This document shows positions 23,517 to 36,407 of a stretch of DNA of 64,000 bases, piece after piece (the first letter of the stretch is position 1; each line of letters starts with the position of its first letter). Source of the DNA: Paramecium octaurelia (lineage: Eukaryota; Ciliophora; Oligohymenophorea; Peniculida; Parameciidae); contig CAJJDP010000030.1 of the NCBI GenBank assembly GCA_905182995.1, positions 438,747 through 502,746 of the forward strand. The letters run 5' to 3'. Under the pieces are notes generated by a model, which was not told where the DNA came from, ran no database searches, and saw only the letters and a list, made by a program, of their open reading frames with translations. The translations under genes were made by a program, and so were the position numbers.

Positions 23517-24751
23517 ATGGACAGCCATGTAAATTTAAAGCCAAAAATATCTAAGCCAATCCAAAATGACTAAAAGAAATAGTTTTACTCAGATGATGAT
23601 GCTGAAGTAACTCCTAAAAGACCAATGATTGCCAAACCCTCTAAATTCTCAAAAGGAGAAATGTAACAATTTTAAACTGATGACTCTGATAACACACCTC
23701 TTAAGTTATTATCCCCAAATTCCCCTAAAGGATAAAATAAATTATCAAAATTTAAGTAAAAGGAGAATCATATAGAAAAAGATTCTGATATTTAATTTGA
23801 CTCCAGCGAGAATGAAAATAAAGAAAACCCTTAAAATTCCTAAAATCATCAACAAACCATCCCTAACTATGATATTTAAGAGATGTCTCGATAAATGGAA
23901 TAAAAATATCAAACTCCTAAGCAAGCATATTAGCCTCAACCGATCTATAAGTCAAATTCCTCCAAGTAAGTTGTAACAAAGCATCTCAATATTAAAGAAC
24001 ATCCATTCAGACATTTAGTTTATGGCAAAAACATTAATTAAAATGACTTCTTAAGATTTTTATAAATAGTGTAGAGTGGATTGTTATATGCACGCAATTC
24101 ATTAAAAGCTCCATCAGATAAATTTCTGAGAAGCAGATTCATTCGACTTAGGGAGTCAAATCAAAAAAAGTCAAAACTTTTAATTCTTGATTTAGATGAA
24201 ACTCTTATTCATAGTTGTACATCTCGAGATTCTCCTTAGGTTACTATCACTCTCTAAGATGACAATGAAGATAAATATGATGTAATATTATCAACAATTC
24301 AATTTAGTTATGTTTCAATGTTAGGCCGTTTTGCAATGAATTTTTAAAGGAAATGTCGAAGTATTACAACATTCACTTATTTACAGCTTCCTCAGAACTG
24401 TATGCTAATGCTATTGTCAACCATTTGGATCCTAAAAGATAGTACATCAATGAAATTTTGTGCAGAGACAATTGCTTTGAAACCAAAAATGGGTTTTTTA
24501 TTAAGGATTTAAGAATCATTACAAACAGACCTCTTAAAGATATAGTAATCGTTGATAATCTGCCTCATTCTTTTGGACTCTAATTAGAAAATGGGATTCC
24601 AATTTTAGAATATCTAGATGACTCAAAAGACGAAGAATTGAAATTCTTGTAAAATTACCTAATCAAACTAAGTAAGGAAGACGATGTAAGACTTTTTAAT
24701 AAAGAAAACTTAAAATTACTTGATTTAGTTGAATATAAATTAAATATCTGA
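23517..24751 (+). CDS. SCP/FCP-like (NLI-interacting factor) phosphatase
   Basis: HAD-superfamily serine phosphatase, 402 aa, one 26-nt intron at 24282-24307. The N-terminal about 200 residues are polar and disordered. The catalytic signature LLILDLDETLIHS is present with both nucleophile and acid/base Asp. Downstream motifs are NVRPFCNEFLKEMSKYYNIH, LFTASSELYANAIVNHLDP, KDLRIITNRPLKDIVIVDNL (motif III) and LENGIPILEYLDDSKDEEL. Known relatives dephosphorylate the RNA polymerase II C-terminal domain or other phosphoserine targets. Full-length and probably active. A shorter paralogue lies at 54945-55810. Confidence 0.92.
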
Positions 24752-25030
24752 AGTTTGTAAATAAAAGTGACTGTTTCATAGTTGTTCATATATACATATC
24801 TTAATATTGAATGTTAAATTATTAATGCAGTAAAAAAAGATGTTCCCCATTAGGACATCAATCATTAATCTTTATCAATTCTGATATTAATCCTTAAGAA
24901 CCATAACCAATTATAAATTTAAAAATTAGGTTGTAAATAATTTATAAGGATTAGAAATCTTTTAGGATTTTTAAATGAAAAATACAAAATAATTATGAAT
25001 ATGATTTTTATTGTATTTTAATATTAATTT

Positions 25031-27639
25031 ATGTTAAAATTAGATCAATAAGAATTAATTATTCAGAGAATTAAATCAAAAAAGCCAATATTCAAGACAG
25101 TAAGCGAAATAGAGTATTTAATCCATTTATTTGCATAGACAATTTCCCAAGTTAATTAAGAGCAGAGAGGCAATTCAAAAATCAATTTTATCGTAAATTC
25201 AAAGATCAGTTTCAAATATAGATGTGGATCCTTTAACATACGGATAAAAAGAATTAAAAGATGTGATAAATTAATTGGAAGAATAGTTGAAGACAGTTTT
25301 CCTGCCTACATTGCTTTTAGACGAGAAAAAAAAATTAAAATCATTGGTAAAATAAGAATCTAAACAGCTTGATTATGAAGAAAGCAATCATCCGAAAAAA
25401 TAAAGAGTCGATAAAAACAAATGTAGGAAATGCAAGCAATCTACTATCCCTATGATATTAAATCTACTGTAACAAACAGAAAACTAGGACACAAATCCTC
25501 ATGTCACTATGAAATCTATCAGATAGCAAATAGTTCAAAAATCATAGAAAAAAGAAGAATAATCGGAATCTAAAGTTCCATATATTGCATTCGATTATTC
25601 CGATCGAATTATTATTTGTAAAAGGTGCAGATTTAAATTTCATGCCGAATGTGTCTAAGTGCTTGATAATACCAATGATTGGATTTGTGATTACTGCTTA
25701 GACAGAATATAAGAATTAAAAAGCTCTAATTAATGGGATTACATAAACAATAAATAGTTGAAATAGCAAGTATGTCCAGATTCTGAATAAAAAAAGACTC
25801 ATTTATCATTAATAGAAAGAATTTAAAAAAAATAGAAAGTATTTATAATTGAAGAAATGGAAATAACATCATTCAAACCAATTGACTAAGTCTCCATTTT
25901 CTTAAAGAAATATCCACATTATAGAGGATAGAACGGAAAAATAAAATATCCTGTTTTAGAAAAGTTGGCTCTAGATTACCCAGAAGTTCTGGAAATTAAA
26001 TAGAAACCACAACCACATATGATAAATTCTAATTTAGTTGAGGATATCCTTAAAATATAAACGAGTTACTAGATTATGTTTCCTAATTGTTCGATTCCAC
26101 AGAATGTTAATTAAGATTACATAGAGAAAAACTTTTATGAAATTCTTATGAATTTGCTTAATGAATATTTTGAAGAATTTATATTATCAGATACGTCTAA
26201 ATTTGAAGAGTACTGCCATTAGGCTAACTTTTAAGCAACAGCATTTTTAGAAATAATGAAATATTTGTATGCGCATTAAGAAAAGTAAATGAAAGACTTG
26301 ATAAAAAAGACATGGATAGAATGTGTTATAGAAATAGATCAAATTATAAATTACGATTGTGAGTCTAATATCACTAAAATCAACTTTACCAGTTTAGAAA
26401 TTTCAGATTAAATATACATATTAAGTTTATTAACAGATGGCTTATATGATTTAGATTAGATGAGGGAATAAATTAATTAAAAGGATTCCAAGAGTTATAG
26501 ACAATGTAACATCTCAATTTATATTAGCTCATTTAAAAATATTATTTTAACAAAATTAATCTGCATTTATCAATTGTGGAACATATATTGGACAAGATGC
26601 TGGTGAATAATAATATTTTTATTTTACTCATGTTCCTGGCTCTGTCTTTGTTGAAACAATGACAGGCTGGGGTCAATATACTCTCCTTGATTTATCTGAT
26701 TTAATGTATGCACTTAATTTATATGGAGTTAATGAATCAAACTTATTTTACAACCTAGAAATAATATGTGAAATCATGCTCTTTGATAACACAACTCCAA
26801 TCAAACCATAGAATCGATTAATTTAAAGTATTTGTAAACCAATAAATAGAATAGTAATATAATTTAGAAAATATAGAAGTTATTGAATAGTTTTTGCTTA
26901 CTGAAGAAACGTATACAAAATACTTATAATCTAAAGATTTGATATGGATAGAAAATAATTAGAAACAAGACTTTTACCAGTTATTAAAGAATGAAAAAGA
27001 ACTATAATCTATAATCTAAGCACTAAAAATGTTTTATAATGGCTTATTACAATTAAAATCGAATGATGGTTATCATATCAAACCATTCAAGTTATTTAAA
27101 TCAAATTTTTAGCTTGCAAACTAGTTGGCTATATTTGTGGACAATGCATCAAATTACCACAGCATTTATATATCTTTAATTACTTTAAATTTATTATTAG
27201 AGGAGTATCAGCAATATCAATCTTAAAAAGAATTAAAAAATAAAAGAAACCAAGTTTAACGGAAGCTTCCTTAAAAAGTTAATTCAAAAGAAACTAAACA
27301 CATAAAAAAAAAGCCAAAATTAAAATCTATTGAAGATGAATCTATTGAATAAGAGCTAAGTCCTTACTGTCATAGCAACTTAGCTAACAAAAGAGAAAAA
27401 AGGGAAAATGCAGGAAAAAAGTATTAAATTTTTATATTGTAAGTCCGAATATCAACTTTGATTAGTAAATGAAGAATCAAAAGAAGCTATTTTGTACATC
27501 TTGCAAGAAATAGTTTTCATAAGCCTCTCATTGCGTTTAATGTTCAAGATGCAACAAACCATTTCATTAGGAATGTTTAGTAGTACGAAAAGAATATTGC
27601 AAAAATTGTGTCAGAAATGGAAGCAAAAAAGAAAAATGA
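25031..27639 (+). CDS. PHD-finger protein with DDT/WHIM-like region
   Basis: Probable chromatin-remodeller subunit, about 845 aa, three introns (25, 22 and 23 nt). Order: an N-terminal helical region, a PHD finger (CRKCKQST, CKRCRFKFHAEC, WICDYC), a segment like DDT/WHIM domains (LLNEYFEEFILSDT, ILSLLTDGLYDLDQMRE), a long helical part, and a C-terminal cysteine-rich finger (LFCTSCKKQF, HCVQCSRCNKPFHQECL, YCKNC). This set recalls ACF1/BAZ or BPTF-type ISWI partners. One anomaly: the frame must shift by one base at about 26475-26486 (AATTAAAAGGATTCC), just after the WHIM-like motif; a spliced alternative would delete that motif. A one-base sequence error is most likely. Confidence 0.75.
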
Positions 27640-27783
27640 TGCTTTTCTTTTAATAAGCTTAATTAGTAAAGTATAATAATTTCATTTTAATATTCTATTT
27701 ACAATTTTTAAAGATTTTATTCAAAATAAATGACTAATTTAAATGATATAATCTCTTTTAAAAATAATTAAAATTCAAATTAA

Positions 27784-30045
27784 TCATAATATCAAAAAAT
27801 CTTCAATGTTATCATTTAAGTCTTAAGTTTTCTTCAAACACTCATTTATTTCCCTTTCAAACTTGAGAAATTTACCTTCTTCATTGTTTTAACTTAGTAG
27901 AACTGTTGACAAGAAACATTTATAAAGTTATTCTAAATTTTATTTTAATTCATCTGTCTACTTATGTATCATGGTTGCAGCAATTTTAATATCTTAATTT
28001 TCTTAGTACTTTGATAACTAAATAAAAATACCGCATTTTAAATGGGTTTAGGGGTTGGTTTGAAATAATTTAAACCTTTCATAAGCATGGAAGGAGGTTT
28101 AGACTGTTTTGAGGTTTGGCTCTCAACATCAGATACCATAGAAGAATCTAAATAGTTTGCTTCTACCATAGGAGTTTTAGAAATGCTTTGATTGAGTAAT
28201 TATTTTTGCATATTTGTAGCAGGCTACTACTTTGAAGATTTGACAATTTGTGATACCTACTGATTTTCTAGTTATAATTATTTGATAATTTAATTTTGAT
28301 CATTGTTTTTCTATTATGGATGTTATTTTATACTTATTTTAAAAGTTAATTTTATTGTTCTAATCGATTTAATTCACTTAATGCAAATGCTCTTTTGTCT
28401 AGATGCTATTGATTGGTCAGCTTTTACTATTCCAATTCATGGTTCAAGTCATTAATCTCTATTTTATTTTAAGCCAATTTTTATTTTAATTCGTTGTTTT
28501 TTTAATTTAATCTAATATATATTAATATATAAGATACTCTAAGATAGATTATTCTAATTTAGAAATTTGCAATTCTTTTTCCATAATTATCTCAGGGTTG
28601 TTAGATAAATCTGATGAAACTGCGCTTTCAGTCTTTTACTAAAGCAATTGGATTTATTCCTCAAGCTAATTAATTTTTGCTTCATATTCTTATTCTTGTT
28701 TTTATAACTATAATTTCATTTATTTATATTTTTCCTTTTAATCATCGAATATTTCTTTTTCCTACTTTCTTTTTTCTTTAAAAGCATCTAATTATTATTA
28801 TAAAATATTATTATTTTCAAATAATTTCGTAGCTTCCGATTTAGATTGATTTAATTCTCTTTCATTTCTAAGAAACTATATAATATTAATAATCTTACTT
28901 CTTTGGATTTTTATTCATATTTCAATTCTTCATGATTTAATTTTGTTTCTAAATCTCTCACTTTGTTATTGAATACTTCAGTTTTACTAGTAATTTCAGC
29001 ATTCTTTTCTTCAACTTGCTATAAAAGTAGAGAATTTTCCTATTGAACCTTTTGGATTTCTTTTTATAATTCATTGACCAACGTTATTAATTCTCCCTTT
29101 AGCTTTTCTTTTTCATCTTCTTTAACTTAGTTAAGCTTTTAAAATTCCTTTGATAAATCCTAATATTTAATCTAAATTTCTTAATGTTATTATTCTATAG
29201 CCTTTTTCTCATTAACTATTTGCTCAATTTGATTTTATAATTGGCTAACCAATTGCTATTAAGTATTTTTTTGATTATTGATCTTATCCTTAAGTTACTT
29301 TTCAGATTCTAATGACGCTACTAAGTCCTAATTTTCAGATTGCAAATTAGCCACAATCTACAAGGTTTTTTCAATTTAATCCTTAAGGTGTTGAACTTCC
29401 TCTGATTAATATTGTCTACTTGATTAAGCTGGTAGGTTTTCTACGAACATTAATATTGAGTCATCAATCTATTAGAGTAAATCATGAAACATTGATGCAG
29501 AAACTTTATTAATTTTGAATTGATACCTGAATCATCATTGTCATACCCTATTTAATCATTGTAACTTTCCAAAAAGTCATTCATTATGTCCTTGATAGTA
29601 TTAAATAAAGATTCTTTTAATTCCTGACATTTTTTTTCTTAAAATTCTTGGGGCATTTACATTTTCTAAAGTGCTAAAATCTATTATTTGTATTTTTAGC
29701 ATTCTTTGGCAAGTCTCTCCTTATCCTAGTATTCCCCTTCATATTTCTTAAGAATTTCCATCTAACTCATTTTATATTGTTCCACTTCGTCCATTAATTA
29801 TTTTCTTTCGACTTAAAGTAACTCTACTTTTTAAAAGATGGGTTCAATTTCAACTCTTTACTAGTCATAACTAATTTTTTTTGGAATTCATACGCTTTTC
29901 TTAAATCATTTATATACTATTCTTGTTTTACAGACTACTCATTAGCTTTCTTTGAGTCATAAATATACTTTTTAGCAGCAAGTGAATCAAATTCCAAATA
30001 TTGAGTAGGCTGCTTCTTTTATTCTTTTTTTGAAAAAATTGACAT
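27784..30045 (-). CDS. Long coiled-coil protein, about 702 aa
   Basis: Six short introns (35, 23, 23, 26, 23 and 23 nt) yield 703 codons. The N-terminus MSIFSKKEQKKQPTQYLEFD begins a compact region of about 60 residues, followed by almost unbroken heptads, for example LKDQIEKTLQIVANLQSENQ, KEKLKGELITLVNELQKEIQ and LQLQKQEQEYEAKINQLEEQ. Near the C-terminus is a serine-rich linker (SISKTPMVEANYLDSSMVSD), then a short helical end KFLKFEREINECLKKTQDLN. Suitable for a cytoskeletal, centrosomal or Golgi-tether role, but nothing assigns one. Three of the introns end in AAG. Confidence 0.72.
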
Positions 30046-31044
30046 TTTATTTATAGAGTATAAAAATGATGAAATTCAAATAATTAGTATTCTGATTAAT
30101 CACATAGGATTTCGACACGAATAGAATGTATTAACTTGATTAATTCAAAATACTCATATAATCAAATACATTCATAATAAATATTTTCAATATTATGTTA
30201 ATGATTCTTCACTATTCTATGTTATTAGTTGAAGAAAATTAAAATAAACCCCTAAAATTAAAATCATTAGTATATGTGAGATACTTTATAAATAAAAAGA
30301 CTTTTTATAACTACTAAGATATCTGCATCTTGTAATGCTAATCCTTAATCTAATGGTTCCTTGAGTAATTTCAAAAGCAAATATTGTTATATAATACATT
30401 TCAGTTTTATAAAATTATTAATAGATTATAATTTTAACATTTGATAGGTATCTTTTACAGTTAAATTAAGACACAGAAAATGTAATACTTTTATTGAAAA
30501 CTGAACTAATATCAAGTATTGTATTATTGATAAGCATAATTGTCGAATAATTATTCTATTGTAAGGTTATTTAGAGAATATTTAAATGAATGTTAGAATG
30601 AAAATTCATTTGTCTTTATCGCAAAATATTTATATATAATTATAGACACAATTAGTATAATTAGATTCATTAAAGAGCATTGTAATTTAATTGATAATAA
30701 AAGGGAATTTTGAAACATGATTTACTTAAGCATTTAATCCTTCTCTATAAATACATTAGATTTACAAGGGCTTTAATAAGGTTCATAATAGATTTTAATA
30801 AAATTATGAGTCAATTACCAATTAATAATGCTTCTTTTCTATATAAAAACAATAAAAAAGAGATATTGTTTTATATCTCGTGAGTAAATCTTAGTTATAG
30901 AAATGTATGTTAACAAAAGCTTTTAAAAATAAATGTGCATATTATTTCAGAATTATTTAAATTTTGAAGCTCAAAAAATGTAGAATATTACAGAAAAAAA
31001 AATCTAAAAAATATAAATAGTAAAAAAAAGAAAGAAAATAAAAT
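30046..31044. other. AT-rich gene-free region
   Basis: About 1 kb between a minus-strand start and a plus-strand start, so a divergent promoter region. No coding frame and no RNA gene recognised. A hairpin GAGATAT/ATATCTC sits near 30859-30878. The last 80 bp before the ATG at 31045 are a purine-rich, A-tract leader. Confidence 0.5.
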
Positions 31045-33029
31045 ATGAATTAAGACAAATTTATGAGTTTTGGGTAAATAGATAAGCAAAGCACAACTTA
31101 AGATGGAATTCAGTTAAATAAACCAAATCTAGATCAATCTGCAAAGTAACATTAAAAAATATAATTTAAGTCAATCTTAAGAGAATGCAAATAATGTACA
31201 AGTTTCTGCAAATTCCTAAATACATTAAAATACTACTTTAGTTGGATATTTAGATTAAGAAGCCAATCAAGTACTTGATGCTAAAAAAATCATAGACAAT
31301 AACCATAATGCTTAGAATGATCATGATGAAACTTGTGTTTAGATAACAGCACCTAAAAAATACAAATTGAAGTCAAACCAAAAATTTGCTACTACTTAAA
31401 TCAACTAGTCCATACAATAAAAATCTCCTTCGAAACCTATTCTACCAACAATCACGGAATAATCCGTTAAATCTAATGCTGATGATATAGATCCTGTTAA
31501 GGACTAGAGAAGCATATTCTAAGATGTTGAAATTGTTAAATAAGATGTAGATATTGGAAATTCTGTGAAGACTGTAAAATCAGAAAATTAAGAGATTGAT
31601 AATCGATTATAACAAACCTTCACACAAGATGATCAGACTTCTTTTTCTAAGTTAGATTAATCTAATGATACAAAGCAACCTTTAAAGTTCGTATAAATAA
31701 TGGATTTGAACCTCAAAATTCCATAAGAGAGTAACAAATTATTTAAAAGAAATACTAATGTGAACCATAATTTGGAAGTATAAAATTCTCCTTTTAAGTA
31801 AAGAGTAAAAGAAGATCAAATAGATTAACATATTATGAATTAAGCAAGAGCCTTAATGATCAAAAAGCTTGATATGGATATGAGAGAATTTAATGATATA
31901 ATTTAAGGTTAGAATCAATAAATTCTAAAGTTAAGGAGAGTAATTTTCGACAGATTGCAATTTGTTATCAATTATCTTTTTAGAGGTTTCATTCATCACA
32001 TATCATAGCTAGAGTTTAATTCTTAAGTTTACCTTTTCGGTTCATGTGCCACTGGTTTAGCCCTTCCAGAAAGTGACATTGATATAGGAATAACTGGATT
32101 TGAAATGTGTTTAACTTCTTAGTTATACATGCCTATTCAGAAGCTAACTGAATTCCTCTAAAAAATGAGGTGGGTTAACAATATTGTGTAATTTAAATTG
32201 ATATCATTATTTAGTGCGATCACTTCATCAACTATGCCATTAATTAAATTGCAAGTAGATCCAACTATCTCCTTCGTTTAGTCCTCCTTGCCAATAGGAT
32301 TACCTTACATCGATCTCATTTTAAAGTATTAATCAATTATTAATAAAGACCGGATGAAAATATTACTAGATAGATCTTCAGTGTGGATATTAGTTTCTTT
32401 CAATATTCAGGTCCTAAGTAAAATCAGCATTTGGGTTTAATTTCTACTGAGTTAACTTTATAATGGTTGTCCTATTATAGTGAATTGAGATCAATTGTAT
32501 TACTGTTCAAAAGTTTGCTAAAGAAAAGAGGACTAAATGATCAATTCAAAGGAGGGATGTCCTCTTTTTGTATCATCCAAATGGTTTTAGCCTTTTTGGA
32601 ATGTTTCTATCACTCGAACCAGGCTTCCTCTATAGGTTACACAACGTATAATTTTTTGAAATTTTATGGGTCTGAATTTGATCCAAAAACAACAGGAATC
32701 AGTTATAAAGGATTCAATGAGAAGTAATTTTGTAAATCAATATCTCTAGCCCATTCTATGATTTAAATGAATATGATGATTAATCAGAGATTACAATAGT
32801 GTCACCAATAACCAATGAAATTATCAGTTCAGCTACATCATTTATTTTGACAATATTATAAGATTTAAAGACTTTGTATTAGGCAACAGAAAATGAAGTA
32901 ACCTTTTTCTATGAGAAACTCAAATATAATAAAAAAAAGAAGGGAAAGAAGGAGGAACGAAATTTATTTTAGAAAGAATTGAATAAACTAAGACCTCTCT
33001 TTAGTACTACTGTATATAGCAAAACTTGA
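31045..33029 (+). CDS. Trf4/PAPD5-like non-canonical poly(A) polymerase
   Basis: RNA nucleotidyltransferase of 636 aa, three introns (25, 23 and 26 nt). The N-terminal about 260 residues are disordered. The catalytic domain begins around RRVIFDRLQFVINYLF and shows the pol-beta signature VYLFGSCATGLALPESDIDI (GS plus DxD). The third Asp is probably in IFSVDISF, followed by the C-terminal PAP-associated part: ELRSIVLLFKSLLKKRGLND, QFKGGMSSFCIIQMVLAFL, YNFLKFYGSEFDPKTTGIS. Trf4-type enzymes add short A tails to nuclear RNAs for exosome decay; other members uridylate RNAs. The short basic end KKKKGKKEERN could aid RNA binding. The fold and active site look complete. Confidence 0.87.
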
Positions 33030-33100
33030 CTTTAATTGTTGAAGTTAATAATTCACCATTTTTTGGTTAAGTAGTTAACAATTTTAATAAAACTCTTTAT

Positions 33101-34965
33101 TCATTCTAAACCTTCAACATTTGATTCTTAGTCTCCAATCAATTTGATTGGTGGAACAAACAATTCCTACATCAGTTTCACAGTATCTATTTCTAAATAC
33201 ATTAATTAATATATTATACAAGTATGTGCTTTCCTTTCTTTTCTCAATATGATTATACTAGGTTTCTTGATTCCTTCCAAAATTCCTGTAACTTTCTAGA
33301 ATTCAGGCTTTGATCCATCACATAAATCCCATATAGGTAGTCCTCCACCTTCACTAACCACTCCTTCACTCTCAAAATAATTATTTATTCTTGAAGTTGC
33401 TACAGAAGGTAAAATAAATGAGTCTAATTAGTATGATGAGTTGAGTTGAGGATTTTGAAGCAACGTGGAAGAATGATTCTGCATTCTTAAAATTCGACTA
33501 TCATCAGGTTTAATTGGAGATAGTAAATTTTGTTTATTGGATTCATTATTTTCTACAATATTTATCATGAGTGGCTGTTTCTTGCTTTTACCTGTAGGAC
33601 TATAAACTGTCTTTTTGGTTCCCTTTCTCTTTTCATTCATTATCTATTCAAAGGTAAGTTATTAATTTTATGTTGACTTTTATTGGGAATCCTTTGTTTA
33701 TTAATTAATAAACTAATTTTATTTAGAGACTTGGTTCTATTTATGTGGGTTGAATGCAATTTCTACTTATTACCTTTTTTCTTGATTCTAAATTAATAAG
33801 AATTTACTTGCATAACATGAATAGTCATATGCTTCTTTTGTTTGCTGTATTCTGGTAGTCTTTCCCAATCGTATGTAAATGAGGAACCATTTGTATTTAA
33901 TTGGTTCTGGTTTTCAATCTCTCTCTCAAAATAGGATTTTAATTTATTATAATTGGGGGATTCCTGAAACTCTAAAGATTTCACATCTTTCATAAAGAAA
34001 TAGAAACACTATTGTTAGATCGAATTTTACTTTAGGCAGATTCTAACAAAGATCTTCAGTCCTAATTTCTTTTTTGATCTATTATATTTTGGCATATTTA
34101 GCACCTTTGGATTCTATTTACAAGTTCATCCAAGGCAGATTTCCTGTGGCAAGATAAATCAACACGTAGCCTATACTTTCCAGATCATCTTTCCTTCCTT
34201 ATTCCATTTCTTCATGGGCACTCAAAGATGCATACCTAGCAGTTCCTATAAGTCCTGCCTTCTTAACATATGCTATGTGTTCTCCTTTACTATTCTAATT
34301 GTGAATAACATGCATAATACTATATAATGTTTGGATAACCCAAAATCAATTAGGTATAAAATCTTTGCATTGGGTCCTAAATCAACAACGAAGTTATCAG
34401 GTTTAATATCACGATGGAGAAATCTATTTTCATGCATAACTGAAATTCTATCTATCATCTGTTGAACTAATATCATTTTAGTTTGTATACTTAAATGGCT
34501 AGTCTTAATACAGTGGCTAAATTCAGCACTCCTCCTAATTTTCTAAAAATTTATTCTAAGTTTTTTCCCAACATTGTCATAATGCAATAAGTATATCCTC
34601 TTTCTTATCCATAAAATTTAATTTGCGGAAAACCTTACTATTTTCTAAAATTGAACATTTACTTTTTACCTTAATTCAATTAGAACTTTTATTTCTCTTT
34701 CTAGCAAACTACTTTCATCTTCATCTGCTTCAACTTTCATCGCCCATTAGGCATTATTATTCTTTCTATCAAGAACTTTAAAGACACTACCAAATGAACC
34801 CTCCCCAATTTTTTGACTTATTAAAAATCGATTCTAAATGATATCTCCTACCTTTTGGTAATTTAAAAGAAATACCTTTAATGGTTGAATATCCTCGTCA
34901 CTTTCATAGTATTTTTTTTCAGATTGTACATTGTCTGTAAAACTCTCTTCATTCTTAGAAATCAT
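33101..34965 (-). CDS. Casein kinase 1 family protein kinase
   Basis: CK1-type Ser/Thr kinase, 579 aa, five introns (25, 32, 26, 22 and 20 nt). Domain at about residues 35-330: glycine loop KIGEGSFGSVFKV, lysine in WAMKVEAD, HRDIKPDNF catalytic loop, LIDFGLSK, the CK1-specific GTARYASLSAHEEMEQGRKD in place of APE, and DDLESIGYVLIYLATGNLPW. The tail of about 230 residues is basic and Q/N-rich (KRKGTKKTVYSPTGKSKKQP), ending in a small conserved-looking patch LPIWDLCDGSKPEFQKVTGI. Without the 20-nt intron the kinase would stop at TGA 33637 with an overlapping ATG, giving a false impression of two genes. Active kinase expected. Confidence 0.9.
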
Positions 34966-35387
34966 TTGATATTGAAATATGAATATTAATTTTTTTAATT
35001 ATTTTTCTTGTTTATTGTAACTGATAATGCCACTATTTGTTTTTTAGAGGAGCATCGGATTATATAAGACTACAGTTATGAATTGATATGTATAACCAAA
35101 TTTTAATTTATATAATTAAAGCATGAAGTTCTTGAATGATGCCTTTCAAAAATACCCTTCTTTAAAGGTTTCAATAAATTATTGTAAATTGAAATAATTC
35201 TAACTTTAGTTTTATCATATTTTCATGTAATACCAAATTTCAAATTTTAAGATCTCTTTAACTGATGAAATAGAAAGTACTTTGTTTATGCTTGATAGAA
35301 ACAGGAGTCTTATAATTGTATTTATTATTGATTGGTTATCAAATAAGTAAATGATATATTTATTATATATATAACATTAAATAAAAA
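34966..35387. other. Divergent intergenic region
   Basis: About 420 bp between divergent starts (CK1 on minus, CHORD-like gene on plus). AT-rich with no coding frame or RNA gene recognised; presumably promoters only. Confidence 0.45.
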
Positions 35388-36370
35388 ATGTTTATAAAAG
35401 AAGCATATGAAAGAAGATAAAAACAGAGTGACGGTGAATAAGAGATATTGTAGACCGAATAAAGAATACATAAGATCGGCAGTATCAAGAACAATAAAAT
35501 GAACTATGATAAAGATGAATAATTTTTTAGCAAAGAGGATATCCCTTAGAGAGCATTGCAAATAAAAGAAACTGTTTAAACTTTTGTTGACCCAGTAAAT
35601 TCAATTTGCATTTAATATGATAGGATATTTTGGGTTTGAGAAAGAAAGAATGGAATAGCAGCGTTTCAGTTCCAAAAAATCCATTGTCAGAGGAAACCCA
35701 TGAAAGAAAGTTGGTTAAAATTCGATTAGGATTATTTGATCATCCAATTCCCAAAGAGAAAGCTAATAAAATATACGAGGGAATAGAAACCAGAGACAAT
35801 TATATATTAGCAAAGAAAGGCTCTAGTAAATGGAATGTGAGTACAGAAACTAATAATCTGGAGTTTTAAAAAAATCTAATGAATTAAACCAAGGATGCAC
35901 TCAAGAATACTAAGTCTAAAGAGGAGGAGATTATAAAAAACTATTTAAAGCCCATAGAACATTAATCTAAATTGTAATTAGATCTTAGATCTCAGAAAGT
36001 GAATGAGAAGGATATTAGAAGTAAGATAAGATTGGAGTATCAAATGGCATATCCTGCTGCTTCTCAATAGGCAATCGATGGAGCAGTGTTCAGATTGGCA
36101 TATGAGGCAAAACTAAGTAAGAATCAAGAGCAAATTCAAGTAAGAATTTAATTCTGAATAGAGGATAAAAACTATACATTTAAGCCAGATATGGCAAGGA
36201 CATTGAAACATGATTTGGACTATAAATATTGTCACAATGGTGTGTGGTAGAAGATGCCTGATGGAAGTGAGGGTTGGTCTTGCTGCATGAACAGTACATT
36301 GGAATCAAAGGGATGTATAACAATAAAGATAGACAAGAACAAGTGGGATTATTCATCATTTACACATTGA
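35388..36370 (+). CDS. Protein with CHORD-like C-terminal Cys motif
   Basis: 309 aa, two introns (29 nt, and 24 nt with an in-frame TGA). Mostly polar and helical (PIPKEKANKIYEGIETRDNY, DIRSKIRLEYQMAYPAASQQ). The C-terminus reads LDYKYCHNGVWQKMPDG then EGWSCCMNSTLESKGC, reminiscent of the second half of a CHORD zinc-binding module (CxHxG...WSCC...GC), though the full set of ligands is not evident. Such C-terminal boxes may bind zinc and mediate protein contacts. Function unknown. It lies 37 nt before the MORN pseudokinase gene on the same strand. Confidence 0.62.
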
Positions 36371-36407
36371 TTTATTGAATTATATAAGATAAATAATTAG
36401 TTTTATA

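Noticed and set aside
33428..33640. Separate small gene overlapping the CK1 stop (ATGA)
   Set aside because: A 20-nt intron upstream joins both frames into one protein with continuous composition, and the exon sum becomes a whole number of codons.
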